DNA of 64,000 nt from contig CP092879.1 in NCBI GenBank assembly GCA_030710605.1, positions 19,130,702-19,194,701 on the forward strand, written 5' to 3'. A program made the position numbers and the translations under genes. Shown one piece after another: positions 1-13,000 of the stretch. Below the pieces are notes generated by a model, which was not told where the DNA came from, did no database searches, and was given only the letters and a program-made list of their open reading frames with translations. Position 1 is the first letter of the stretch. Every line of letters begins with the position of its first letter. Source of the stretch: Cordylochernes scorpioides. Taxonomy: Eukaryota; Arthropoda; Arachnida; Pseudoscorpiones; Chernetidae.

Positions 1-160
1 CAGAAGGTTATAGCGTCAGGCCATGCTAATCATAGTGAGTATAAGCTGTAGATGTATGTACTGAAAGTGTTCGTTCACTATATATCTACAAACAGCTTGA
101 CCTTTGCACACACAAGATGCCAAGTTCTCAATGTTTACTTACTAGCGGGGTTGGACATGT
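1..160. repeat. Dispersed SINE-like tail
   Basis: The stretch with TTCACTATATATCTAC, AGCTTGACCTTTGC and GCGGGGTTGGACAT resembles the body of the tRNA-derived element at 48410-48660, so it looks like an older, truncated copy. Confidence 0.4.
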
Positions 161-224
161 AGATTAATCAGAGGCCGTTGAAGCGATATTTTAAACTGTC
201 CAGTATTGTGGAAAAAAAGTATAA

Positions 225-370
225 AAGTGAAATTGTACTGTGTCAGGTGGATAAATTAAGAAAAAAGCATACCCTGATCGTACAACTAAAAGTTGCTGAT
301 GGCTTGTGCCATCTGTCGGAAGCCTTCAGCAACATTTCGTTGCACGATCAGCAGATGCCTTTTTTCTTTT
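225..370. repeat. Dispersed short repeat with 'GATGGCxxGCGCCATC' core
   Basis: Shares the series 'aaattgtactg... gatcgtacaact aaaagttgctgatgg ... gccatct... cgga' with copies near 10820-10870, 12925-13020, 51740-51900, 52120-52190 and 59420-59490. The core can pair with itself (atggc/gccat). Family unknown. Confidence 0.5.
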
Positions 371-1602
371 TGCTCAGTATTAGTTTGAATCCTGAGACCA
401 TGGTTACCGCCTGTTGCTCAGTATTAGTTTGAATCCTGAGACCATGGTTACCGCCTGTTGCTCAGTATTAGTTTGAATCCTGATACCATGGTTACCGCCT
501 GTTGCTCAGTATTAGTTTGAATCCTGAGACCATGGTTACCGCCTGTTGCTCAGTATTAGTTTGAATCCTGAGACCATGGTTACCGCCTGTTGCTCAGTAT
601 TAGTTTGAATCCTGAGACCATGGTTACCGCCTGTTGCTCAGTATTAGTTTGAATCCTGAGACCATGGTTACCGCCTGTTGCTCAGTATTAATTTGAATCC
701 TGAGACCATGGTTACCGCCTGTTGCTCAGTATTAGTTTGAATCCTGAGACCATGGTTACCGCCTGTTGCTCAGTATTAGTTTGAATCCTGAGACCATGGT
801 TACCGCCTGTTGCTCAGTATTAGTTTGAATCCTGAGACCATGGTTACCGCCTGTTGCTCAGTATTAGTTTGAATCCTGAGACCATGGTTACCGCCTGTTG
901 CTCAGTATTAGTTTGAATCCTGAGACCATGGTTACCGCCTGTTGCTCAGTATTAGTTTGAATCCTGAGACCATGGTTACCGCCTGTTGCTCAGTATTAGT
1001 TTGAATCCTGAGACCATGGTTACCGCCTGTTGCTCAGTATTAGTTTGAATCCTGAGACCATGGTTACCGCCTGTTGCTCAGTATTAGTTTGAATCCTGAG
1101 ACCATGGTTACCGCCTGTTGCTCAGTATTAGTTTGAATCCTGAGACCATGGTTACCGCCTGTTGCTCAGTATTAGTTTGAATCCTGAGACCATGGTTACC
1201 GCCTGTTGCTCAGTATTAGTTTGAATCCTGAGACCATGGTTACCGCCTGTTGCTCAGTATTAGTTTGAATCCTGAGACCATGGTTACCGCCTGTTGCTCA
1301 GTATTAGTTTGAATCCTGAGACCATGGTTACCGCCTGTTGCTCAGTATTAGTTTGAATCCTGAGACCATGGTTACCGCCTGTTGCTCAGTATTAGTTTGA
1401 ATCCTGAGACCATGGTTACCGCCTGTTGCTCAGTATTAGTTTGAATCCTGAGACCATGGTTACCGCCTGTTGCTCAGTATTAGTTTGAATCCTGAGACCA
1501 TGGTTACCGCCTGTTGCTCAGTATTAGTTTGAATCCTGAGACCATGGTTACCGCCTGTTGCTCAGTATTAGTTTGAATCCTGAGACCATGGTTACCGCCT
1601 GT
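371..1602 (+). repeat. 44-bp minisatellite, 28 copies
   Basis: Head-to-tail units of exactly 44 bp beginning TGCTCAGTATTAGTTTGAAT, with the palindrome ACCATGGT in each. Only two base variants were seen across 28 units (one in copy 3, one in copy 8). Such homogeneity means very recent amplification or strong conversion. No unit lies elsewhere in the window. Confidence 0.97.
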
Positions 1603-2580
1603 TTAGATCAAGCTACAAACAGAACAAAATCAAGCGACAAACAGAACAAAGGGCAACAGCCTGAAATACGTGGTTGTTTTTTTTTTCTAAATAAATTGTT
1701 ATTTATTCTGGAATATACTAAAAATCACGATCCCACACACATTTAAATTTATTCCGATAGATGGATCAAGCCATCAAAAACGTTCTGTTGCAGACGATAC
1801 TGAAGAATATAAGCCCCAGCCTGGTTATTACTATAAAATTCAAAGAAAGCATGCATCGATCTAAAGAACAACATATATAACAAATACAGATATATAAAAC
1901 TATTCACACATCTAAAAAAATGGCATTTAGTTTTAATTTTATAATAGTTTACATTCCCGGCATATAGGTGCGTTGTATGTACATTGTGAGGGCAGAATAG
2001 GCAGAACAGGGATAAAGGGACAAATCCTAGATAAAATGGATCACATTAAAGAGATGTTGTTGGAAGGAAGCAATCAAGGTGATAAAGAAACGGCCTTGTT
2101 TTAATATATTTTTTAAGGGAGAGGTGCTTATTTAGGTACTCGAATACCATCCTCCCTGTTGTTAGATAAATATATGTAAAAATGTAATGATAAGAGCGGA
2201 TGTTTATTCTCAACAAAAACTACTCAATAAGTCGTTAAGAAATTTCACAGTAAGCTAGCTGAGAATGATGATATAGTTCATCATAAATGTATAAACTATT
2301 TAAAAATTCAAAAGAATTTTATGTCAATTTGATATAAAAAAAACCTAATTTTTGTAATTCTTTTACCACTAGGGGCAGCACTGGTAGACCTAATAAATTT
2401 GATTGGGTGCTATTTTTGGCACAATATTTTTACGACTAAAATTACGCAACTATGTTTTAAGACGCTCTAACAAAACGTGGTTGAAATGCATCAGGAAAAA
2501 AGTTTTAAAAACTATATCTATTCTGCTAAGAATATGTAAATATTAATGACTGTAAAGATTATGAAGAAAGTGAGCTAAAG
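1603..2580. other. AT-rich, no supported feature
   Basis: Nothing firm was found apart from a short piece of the dispersed 'ccgatagatgg' repeat near 1752-1790. Confidence 0.5.
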
Positions 2581-2625
2581 AATGTGTCTTACACGTAGCT
2601 ACTTGAAGGTGTCGCCAAACATTTA

Positions 2626-2734
2626 TTACCCCAAGGACGTGACGGTCATAAAAAGGCAGGCCATAAAGTGCTGGAAAATTCCAGGAACAAGGTCAATGGC
2701 TGCACCGTCTGACAGCATGGATGACATAAGTACT
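2626..2734 (-). CDS. Candidate terminal exon (weak)
   Basis: A minus-strand AG at 2735-2736 is followed by 35 codons and a stop in the phase exon 7 needs (one base, then GTA CTT ATG...). The encoded tail contains a hydrophobic stretch L-V-P-G-I-F-Q-H-F-M-A-C-L-F-M-T. I do not recognise it as the usual last helix of Aa_trans proteins, and the acceptor has a purine-rich rather than pyrimidine-rich tract. The opposite strand is also open here, so this may be unrelated repeat DNA. Confidence 0.15.
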
Positions 2735-3399
2735 CTGTTCTTCAGTTTCTCTTGCATCAACACTATCTTTGTTTTCTGAATTCAACCTACATTTTATAAA
2801 TACACTGCCCAAATGAACTTGTTTGCTCCGGATTTTTGCAGAGTGATTGTTTTCTCAATGGTTTTAACAATGATTAATTATTATGGTTATTATAATAGTA
2901 ATTGTTGCAGCCGAATAATTATATTATTATGCTATATATCATTATTATAATCATTTTTATATCAATAAAATATGCTAATTAGTTTGTTTTATTAGGCTTT
3001 GAATTAATCTATATCTTCAGATACCTTTATGTAAAATTTTTCTAATGATTTATTCAGTAAATATTGTGGATTGACTTATTTAAATATAGATTTAATATTC
3101 ATTACTATATTTACTATATAAAAGGCTACACGCTACAGACATGCATGAAATTTACACTTTAAGAAAAGATAACATGATACTCAAATAATTAGGTTTTCAA
3201 CGTATTTATGTAAAATAGACGACGGTAGTGACACGAGGATTTGTTGAAGAGATTTTACATCAGGTTTCTTATACAGAAATTGTATTTGAAACGTTACTTC
3301 GTTGTGAAATGTTGACGATATATCGTTGTATTTCTGAGTTTGATTGACGTATAATTGTAACCTATACCGAGATTGCAGTTTATCATACTTCAGTATTTC

Positions 3400-4280
3400 T
3401 GATAGCGTCGTCGAGGTCTCATGACTGTTATCAGAATATAGAATCGATGGATTCAGGACGGTCAAATGGAACGACGTACTGGATCTCTGCGGTCCCCTAT
3501 CACTAACAGCCAAGAAGACCGACATGTCACTCCACATGCTCTTAATGGATCGTATAGGAAGAAATGAGGTCTTAGAAAGTCAAAGAGTGTTTGCACGAAT
3601 AATTCGACGCTATTTGAAGCAGCAAGGACTGTCAACTCGGCGACCATGACTTTGGCTACCCTTTAACTATATCACAGACATCTGTGGACGAAGGAATAGC
3701 GTGATGTATTTTCAGATCAATCTAGGTTTTGTTTGCAGCATCATGATGGCCGCATCTGTGTTTGAGGTCATCGTGGTAAAATCTCATTGCCAGCATGCAT
3801 TCGACATGTCACACCGGCTCATCACATGGGGTAATGGTATGGGGTGTCATTGGACACACGTCTCGGTCAATTCTTGTTCCCATTCCCGGAACTTTGAATA
3901 ATTCACCGTCACATTTCTGATGCGATAAGGCCCGTAGAAGTACCTCTTGTTCAAGGCTTGTGAAACGCTACGTTTCAGCAGGATAATGTACGACCGCATG
4001 GTTTCTGTACTGTACGTACAGACAAAGTTCGGCAACTGCCTTGAACAGCACGTTCTCTTGATCTGTCTGCAATAAAAAACGTCTGGTCAATGGTTTCCGA
4101 ACGACTGACTTGTTACAATACTCCAGTCACTACTGTCGATAAATGTAGCATAGTCTTGAGGCTGCATGTGAAGCTGTACATGTCATCCAGTCACTGTTTG
4201 TCTCAATGCCCAGGCGTTTAAATGCTGCTATTGCTACCAGAGGTGATTCTTCTGTGCATCGATTTCTAAGGTTCCATGTC
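3400..4280 (+). pseudogene. Tc1-like transposase relic
   Basis: A degenerate DDE transposase read across several frames on the plus strand. Recognisable blocks in order are an R-R-T-G-S/P-I-T-N-S-Q-E-D-R-H-V-T segment (about 3470-3530), R-R-Y-L-K-Q-Q-G-L-S-T-R-R-P (about 3600-3650), D-V-I-F-S-D-Q-S-R-F with the first catalytic Asp (about 3700-3735), V-M-V-W-G-V-I-G (about 3835-3860), F-Q-Q-D-N-V-R-P-H with the second Asp (about 3975-4005), and K-N-V-W-S-M-V-S-E-R-L (about 4075-4110). Many stops and frameshifts show it is long dead. No terminal inverted repeats were identified. Confidence 0.75.
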
Positions 4281-5280
4281 TTAAATTTATTGAAAATTTA
4301 ATCACTTGTTATTTCCAGTATAATGCATTTGTTATTTTGTTATTGACATTTCTTCTTGGTGTAGAAATTTAATGGCCACTAGTGCATATATTCATTCGCA
4401 TCTAAAATGGCATATCTTTCACTTGTAAATTTTACATCAAGATGTGTTTAAAAACTTGTGATTAGGATTCCAATATCTATCTTTGAATTAAAAATGTTCT
4501 CTTCTCCATTTTTATATATAATACTTCAAACTAACTACATACTTGCATACATGTTTACATCGATATAATGAACCTCTTAATCGGTATATACGCGTTTGCT
4601 TCACCTTTCCTCCCAACGTCATTTGTTAGCGCATGCGTATTTCACTTCATTTTTTATCGCCGCGGAGTGTATATGTATGGTATCACAGATTCGTCCATCT
4701 TTTGGCTTATTTCTGTACATAGCTTCGGTTAGTGGTATCCTCGATGATCTCTGACACATGTGTGACGGGCGATATTTTGATATTTGGATATTTATTAGCA
4801 CAAAAATAAATAAAAAATTGACGTCATCTGTATATCTAGGTTGCAAATATTTTCATTATTTTAAATTCATTTCAAGTCAAAATTTTATTTTAAAATCATA
4901 ATATTAGAAAAAGGAAAATATTAGGAATAGCATATTCTTATCAAACTGAAAGGTCGTTTCGACCTATAATTACAGCTGTTTTGAACGTTTCCTCTTTTAT
5001 AAGACAAAATCTTACTACCTAAACCGAGTGAAATTTCAATAATTATTTACTTTTCTAGGTTGAAAAGTAGAGAAACGAGGGTAATTCCAAATTTGATAGA
5101 AAAAAAAAACGAATTTCTTCGATTATATGTCTTAAGATTATAACAACAGGTTTGGTTATAACTATTGTAGAGGTTTGATTTCATAGCGCAAGTTGTTATG
5201 AGAGAGATATTTGAGATTATTGATATAGATAAGAGAGGAGAATAAAGCGTGACAACAGAAAATGAACTAAGATCCGATTC
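4281..5280. other. AT-rich intergenic or intronic DNA, no supported feature
   Basis: A minus-strand open stretch near 4640-4760 (R-I-P-L-T-E-A-M-Y) faintly resembles the loop after TM10 of transporters but lacks a membrane helix, so it is not called. Confidence 0.5.
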
Positions 5281-8200
5281 AACCTACCAAGCATGACAAA
5301 AGATGCTTACACTCCGAGCCAGTCCCCCTTAGTTCGAAGGAGCATGTCAACAAATGAGGTTTACATTCAAAGTATATCCCCTTAGGTCAACAGAATATGG
5401 CGACAGAAAGGGACTTACAATCCAAATATATCTCCCTTAGGTCAACAGAATATGGCAACAGAAAGGTACTTACATTCCAAGCATATCTCCCTTAGGTCGA
5501 CAGAACATGGCAACAGAAAGGGACTCACATTCCAGGCCAGTCTTCCTTAGGCCGACAGAACATGGCAACAGAAAGGAACTTACATTCCAAGCATATCTCC
5601 CTTAGGCCGACAGAACATGGTAACAGAAAGGGACTCACATTACAAGCATATCTCCCTTATTTCGACAGAACATGGTAACAGAAAGGGACTCACATTCCAG
5701 GCCAGTCTTCCTTAGGCCGACAGAACATGGCAACAGAAAGGAACTTACATTCCAAGCATATCTCCCTTAGGCCGGCAAAACAATGCAACAGAACGGGACT
5801 TACATTCCTGAGCAGTCTCCCTTAGGCCGGCAAAACATAGCAACAGAAAGGGACTCACATTCCAGGCTAGTCTTCCTTAGGTCGACAGAACATGGCAACA
5901 GAAAGGAACTTACATTCCAAGAATATCTCCCTTAGGCCGGCAAAACAATGCAACAGAACGGAACTTACATTCCTGACCAGTCTCCCTTAGGCCGGCAAAA
6001 CATAGCAACAGAAAGGGACTTACATTCCAAGCATTATCTCCCTTAGGCCGACAGAACATGGTAACAGAAAGGGACTCACATTCCAAACATATCTCCCTGA
6101 GGTCGACAGAACATGGCAACACAAAGGGTCTCACATTCCAAGCATATCTCCCTTAGGCCGACAGAACATGGTAACAGAAAGGGACTCACATTCCAAGCAT
6201 ATCTCCCTTAGGCCGACAGAACATGGCAACACAAAGGGTCTCACATTCCAAGCATATCTCCCTTAGGCCGACAGAACATGGTAACAGAAAGGGACTGACA
6301 TTCCAAGAATATCTCCCTTAGGCCGACAGAACATGGTAACAGAAAGGGACTCACATTCCAAGCATATCTCCCTTATGTCAAAAGAACATGGTAACAGAAA
6401 GGGACTCACATTCCAAGCATATCTCCCTTAGGTCGACAGAACATGGCAACAGAAAGGGACTCACATTCCAGGCCAGTCTTCCTTAGGCCGACAGAACATG
6501 GCAACAGAAAGGAACTTACATTCCAAGCATATCTCCCTTAGGCCGGCAAAACAATACAACAGAACGGGACTTACATTCCTGACCAGTCTCCCTTAGGCCG
6601 GCAAAACATAGCAACAGAAAGGGACTTACATTCCAAGCATATCTCCCTTAGGCCGGCAAAACAATACAACAGAACGGGACTTACATTCCTGACCAGTCTC
6701 CCTTAGGCCGGCAAAACATAGCAACAGAAAGGGACTTACATTCCAAGCATATCTCCCTTAGGTCGACAGAACATGGTAACAGAAAGGGACTCACATTCCA
6801 AGCATATCTCCCTTAGGCCGACAGAACATGGTAACAGAAAGGGACTCACATTCCAAGCATATCTCCCTTAGGTCGACAGAACATGATAACATAAAAGGAC
6901 TCACATTCCAAGCATATCTCCCTTAGGCCGACAGAACATGGTAACAGAAAGGGACTCACATTCCAAGCATATCTCCCTTAGGTCGACAGAACATGGCAAC
7001 ACAAAGGGTCTCACATTCCAAGCATATCTCCCTTAGGCCGACAGAACATGGCAACACAAAGGGTCTCACATTCCAAGCATATCTCCCTTAGGCCGACAGA
7101 ACATGGTAACAGAAAGGGACTCACATTCCAAGCATATCTCCCTTAGGCCGACAGAACATGGTAACAGAAAGGGACTTACATTCCAAGCATATCTCCCTTA
7201 GGTCGACAGAACATGATAACATAAAAGGACCCACATTCCAAGCATATCTCCCTTAGGCCGACAGAACATGGTAACAGAAAGGGACTCACATTCCAAGCAT
7301 ATCTCCCTTAGGCCGACAGAACATGGCAACACAAAGGGTCTCACATTCCAAGCATATCTCCCTTAGGCCGACAGAACATGGTAACAGAAAGGGACTGACA
7401 TTCCAAGAATATCTCCCTTAGGCCGACAGAACATGGTAACAGAAAGGGACTCACATTCCAAGCATATCTCCCTTATGTCGAAAGAACATGGTAACAGAAA
7501 GGGACTCACATTCCAAGCATATCTCCCTTAGGTCGACAGAACATGGCAACAGAAAGGGACTCACATTCCAGGCCAGTCTTCCTTAGGCCGACAGAACATG
7601 GCAACAGAAAGGAACTTACATTCCAAGCATATCTCCCTTAGGCCGGCAAAACAATACAACAGAACGGGACTTACATTCCTGACCAGTCTCCCTTAGGCCG
7701 GCAAAACATAGCAACAGAAAGGGACTTACATTCCAAGCATATCTCCCTTAGGCCGGCAAAACAATACAACAGAACGGGACTTACATTCCTGACCAGTCTC
7801 CCTTAGGCCGGCAAAACATAGCAACAGAAAGGGACTTACATTCCAAGCATATCTCCCTTAGGTCGACAGAACATGGTAACAGAAAGGGACTCACATTCCA
7901 AGCATATCTCCCTTAGGTCGACAGAACATGATAACATAAAAGGACTCACATTCCAAGCATATCTCCCTTAGGCCGACAGAACATGGTAACAGAAAGGGAC
8001 TCACATTCCAAGCATATCTCCCTTAGGTCGACAGAACATGGCAACACAAAGGGTCTCACATTCCAAGCATATCTCCCTTAGGCCGACAGAACATGGCAAC
8101 ACAAAGGGTCTCACATTCCAAGCATATCTCCCTTAGGCCGACAGAACATGGTAACAGAAAGGGACTCACATTCCAAGCATATCTCCCTTAGGCCGACAGA

Positions 8201-9870
8201 ACATGGTAACAGAAAGGGACTTACATTCCAAGCATATCTCCCTTAGGTCGACAGAACATGATAACATAAAAGGACTCACATTCCAAGCATATCTCCCTTA
8301 GGTCGACAGAACATGATAACATAAAAGGACTCACATTCCAAGCATATCTCCCTTAGGCCGACAGAACATGGTAACAGAAAGGGACTCACATTCCAAGCAT
8401 ATCTCCCTTAGGTCGACAGAACATGGCAACACAAAGGGTCTCACATTCCAAGCATATCTCCCTTAGGCCGACAGAACATGGTAACAGAAAGGGACTCACA
8501 TTCCAAGCATATCTCCCTTAGGCCGACAGAACATGGTAACAGAAAGGGACTTACATTCCAAGCATATCTCCCTTAGGTCGACAGAACATGATAACATAAA
8601 AGGACTCACATTCCAAGCATATCTCCCTTAGGCCGACAGAACATGGTAACAGAAAGGGACTCACATTCCAAGCATATCTCCCTTAGGTCGACAGAACATG
8701 GCAACACAAAGGGTCTCACATTCCAAGCATATCTCCCTTAGGTCGACAGAACATGGCAACACAAAAGGTCTCACATTCCAAGCATATCTCCCTTAGGTCG
8801 ACAGAACATGATAACATAAAAGGACTCACATTCCAAGCATATCTCCCTTAGGTCGACAGAACATGGCAACACAAAGGGTCTCACATTCCAAGCATATCTC
8901 CCTTAGGCCGACAGAACATGGTAACAGAAAGGGACTCACATTCCAAGCATATCTCCCTTAGGCCGACAGAACATGGTAACAGAAAGGGACTTACATTCCA
9001 AGCATATCTCCCTTAGGTCGACAGAACATGATAACATAAAAGGACTCACATTCCAAGCATATCTCCCTTAGGCCGACAGAACATGGTAACAGAAAGGGAC
9101 TCACATTCCAAGCATATCTCCCTTAGGTCGACAGAACATGGCAACACAAAGGGTCTCACATTCCAAGCATATCTCCCTTAGGCCGACAGAACATGGTAAC
9201 AGAAAGGGACTCACATTCCAAGCATATCTCCCTTAGGCCGACAGAACATGGTAACAGAAAGGGACTTACATTCCAAGCATATCTCCCTTAGGTCGACAGA
9301 ACATGATAACATAAAAGGACTCACATTCCAAGCATATCTCCCTTAGGCCGACAGAACATGGTAACAGAAAGGGACTCACATTCCAAGCATATCTCCCTTA
9401 GGTCGACAGAACATGGCAACACAAAGGGTCTCACATTCCATGCATATCTCCCTTAGGCCGACAGAACATGGTAACAGAAAGGGACTCACATTCCAAGCAT
9501 ATCTCCTTTAGGCCGACAGAACATGGTAACAGAAAGGGACTCACATTCCAAGCATATCTCCCTTATGTCGACAGAACATGGTAACAGAAAGGGACTTACA
9601 TTCCAGGCCAGTCTTCCTCAGGTCGACAGAACATGGCAACAGAAAGAGACTTACATTCCAGGCCAGTCTTCCTTAGGTCGACAGAACATGGCAACAGAAA
9701 GAGACTTACATTCCAGGCCAGTCTTCCTTAGGTCGACAGAACATGGCGACAGAAAGGGACTTACATTCCAGGCAAGTCCCCTATGACTACAGAACGTGGC
9801 AACAGAAAGGGACTTACATTACAGGCCAGTCTCCTATGTCTACAGAACGTGGCAACAGAAATAGACTTAC
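5281..9870 (-). repeat. 55-bp satellite (about 84 units) derived from a transporter exon end and its splice donor
   Basis: Period 55 bp, with variants arranged in higher-order blocks. Diagnostic variants recur 1100 bp (20 units) apart, for example 6291 and 7391, 6371 and 7471, 6541 and 7641. Read on the minus (gene-sense) strand, each unit contains CTGTCGGCCTAAGGGAGAT then GGAATGTAAGT or GGAATGTGAGT. The last bases of exon 7 and its donor carry the same series. Nearly every unit therefore offers a consensus 5' splice site in sense orientation inside the transporter's intron or 3' flank. Confidence 0.95.
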
Positions 9871-10060
9871 ATTCCAGGCCAATCTCCCTTAGGCCGACAG
9901 AGTAGGAGGTAGAAGAGGGGAGGGAAGATGAAGTTGGCTGATGTCCCAGCGAACGCTCCCACCAGATGCAGGATCTTGCTGAACTCAGGTATGGTCTCAC
10001 AGATCAACACCAGGAAGGCGACCAGGATAGTGCGGGTTACAATGCGGTGCCAGCCCAGCT
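9871..10060 (-). CDS. Transporter exon 7 (TM9-TM10), seed of the 55-bp satellite
   Basis: 190 nt, phase 1 to 2. The acceptor is GTTTCCAG before AGCTGGGC. It encodes L-G-W-H-R-I-V-T-R-T, TM9 ending in C-E-T-I-P-E-F, and TM10 with N-F-I-F-P-P-L-F-Y-L. It ends ...K-G-D-W-P-G at a consensus GTAAGT donor (9870-9865). The last 30 bases plus this donor are homologous to the tandem unit that fills 5281-9870. Reading on past the donor meets a stop after one codon, so the exon must end here or be terminal. Confidence 0.8.
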
Positions 10061-13000
10061 CTGGAAACATCGTTCTCATTTAATCTCATTCCTACATCCA
10101 CACAACTCTCTTAACTTATACAAACATAGTAGAACCTAACTGAAAATTAACAATCATTAATATATCTATGAAGCATCAATGTGTTTTAAAATCATTTATT
10201 GTTCATTTTGGAAAACGCAACTTTTCAAGTCGGTCTTATAATTGAATTGAAAGTTATATCAGATCATTCATAACTTAGTTGCAATTGAGCATTATCAAAA
10301 TAGTTTTCATTGGAGAGGGCGACGGTGGATCGCCGAAACGTTAAAAAAGGTTTCTAAAAAGGTTGTTTCAAAACATTTAACAAAATATTTGCCCATTGTT
10401 AGGTGCATTGTAAATTGGTATCTATGCCTATACATAGTTACTTCTTGGTATTTAATATATATTTGATAACATAGAAATATCAGTTTATTATGTTTGTAAG
10501 ATGTAAGTAATTTTATCATTTTAAAACCTGTGTTTATGAGATATGATAGGAAAGCTTTGTTTCCATATAGAAGATTTAGCTTCTTTCTATCTATCTTTAC
10601 CAAATTCAACAAACTCTTCATGATAAACTGTCTAAATATTCCCTGGTTAGGGAAGAAAGCAATGAAAAATTGTGCAATAAACACTTCCGTCAACTAAAGA
10701 AAGCTAATTCTTGCACCTTTTACAACTTCTTTGCGTGTATAATATATGTTATTGAATTGTTATTTCACACACGATATAGAGACTAAATTCATAATTACAA
10801 TATTGAATAGGTGGTGCATAAAGAAATATGAAAAATAGTACAAAAGAGAAATTGTACTGGGATCAGGAGGTTGTTGTTGTTGTTGTCGTGTCCAAAGAAG
10901 TCTCAGATGTCTCCATGCATCTCCATCACAGCAGCAGCAATATCCACTATCTTGGGTGTGTAAAGCTGCTGCTCTGGGTCTAAGTCAATTTTCTGCAAAG
11001 CTGCGGCCATTGCTGGGCATTAGAATATGTGAGTAGGTGTTAGTTCCACACCAGGACAGTTGTTGCATGCTCTATAGGTTCTTGTGCTATCTGGATGTAT
11101 TGTCATTCCTTTATAGTGTTTTGTTCTAAGTCTTTTTATAGTTTTTGTCAGTTTTCTCTCAGAGTTTATTTCACATATTTGATCTTTTCTTATTTTTTGT
11201 TTGATTATCTTGTATTTTGCCAAAGCATCAGCGTCAAATACTGACATTTGTTCTTTCCTTTGGCTCAGCTTTCTGGCTTCATTTGCCAATTCATCTGCCA
11301 TTTCATTACCCTCGATCCCAACATGGGCAGGAATCCATTGTAGAATGCAGTTCTTCTCCAATGTTTCCAGTTGGGTAAGTAATGAGTGTATTTTCTGCGT
11401 CATTCCAGTATTGCCCTTCTTAATTGCTTCTAGAGCGGATCTGGAGTCGCTGTATATTATGATTCCTTCTGCTTGATGCAGGGATGGTTGGTTCGGGCAT
11501 ACATCAAGGGCTTTCCAGATAGCTGTCAGTTCAAAAGTGAAGTTTGTCTAAGTCTTTCCTGCTCCTTCTTTGATCTTGATGTATGTTCCATCTTGGAGTA
11601 TTATGTTAATTCCGGCCCCTCCATTACTCAGGGTAAGGTCTGATAATCCATCTGTGTATGCTAATAAATAATTTTTCTGATCATATAAATCAATTGTGTC
11701 AAGTTCCTTCTTTTTAAGTATATTTTTGTTCTCTCTTTTATTGCAGGATTCATTCAGGTTGAGATTGATGATTACATTTGATGGTAATGGGGTAGGAAAT
11801 GTCGGTTCTTCTTGAATTTGAAAGTCATTGTGTTTCATGTTTATGCCCTTTCTATTATTGTTGTCGTGCTGAAGTGTTGAAGATATTTTAAGTCTTTCTT
11901 TTTGTGTCCATTTTTAATAGGTTCTATGGGATAGGTGTTCGTTTTTTTTTTACTTTTTGCGCTATTGGTGAATTTAATTGTTTTTAATTGTCTTCTGCTT
12001 CCAAGTAGGTCTAGACCACATTCTCTCTGAATTTTCTCACTGTTGGTGGATGAAATAGCACCAGTGATTATTTTAGCCGCCTTTGCTTGAACACTGTCTA
12101 GTCTTCCTTTTAGTGATGAGCTTTAGGGAGCCCAGACAGGTGTTGCATATTCCATTATTGGCCTTATTAAGGTGGTATATGTTGTTCTGAGGGTTTTGGG
12201 TTTTGCTCCCCAATTTGCTCCACATAATTTTCTCAGAGTATTTAGTTTTCTGGTAGCTCTATTTGAGGTGATAATTATGTGTTCTGTAAATCGCAATTCC
12301 TCATCAAGTATCACACCTAGGTATTTTGGATTTCTAATTTTATCAATTACTAGCGGATGTGTACCCGGCTTCGCCCGGGTTTTATCCGAGTGAAAGTTTG
12401 CCTAACGAATATTATATATTATGAAGTATAATAAACAATGTTAAAGATTAGTTTTAATTATTAATCAAGATTGTGTGTGAATATGTGAGAAAGATGTAAT
12501 ATCGTTGTTGTTTTCTTGGCCGACTGTTTTACATATGATGTTATCTTAAAATTGCTTGTTTTGAATATTTTTTTAGATTGAGTTGAATGAATTGCTAATT
12601 TTTTTTTTTTGTATTTATATATAAATAAAATTAACTCTGTTGATTTTTTTTTGTATTAATCGATAACAGCGAAGTTACGCATGTTAAAGTTAGGAAAAAA
12701 TATTTTGATGTTAAGCAAAACCTGCTCCATCTCGTTTTACATAAATGTTGAAAATTTGGTCGAAATTGATGCATTGTAACGAAAGTTTTTAGCGAACACC
12801 ACTTATGAAATTTGCATTTTATTAATATAGATTTGGTTATTTATGCTTATTTTGGGATTTAAATTTATGCCTGTTTTTCCTGTCAGTGGAGAAGACGCAT
12901 AGGTTTGTTTTTATTGGGTTCATCTCCTGATCGTGCAACTGGAAGTTACTGATGTCTTGCGCCCTCTATAGGATTAAATTTCAACTATTCGTTGATATTC

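Noticed and set aside
371-1602. CRISPR-like array
   Set aside because: Units are contiguous direct repeats with no unique spacers, and the genome is eukaryotic.
1943-2104. Phosphatase-like H-C-E-G-R-I-G-R-T-G in a short plus frame
   Set aside because: The P-loop glycine at C+3 is Arg, no flanking phosphatase sequence is visible, and the frame is short; probably chance.
3181-3537. 118-codon minus-strand frame
   Set aside because: It is antisense to the plus-strand Tc1 relic and AT-rich DNA before it; no motif.
4640-4760. Transporter C-terminal exon (R-I-P-L-T-E-A-M-Y)
   Set aside because: Needs a poor acceptor for correct phase and contains no last membrane helix.
10307-10693. 128-codon minus-strand frame
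   Set aside because: AT-driven composition, no motif, no splice context; overlaps a foldback-like stem-loop.
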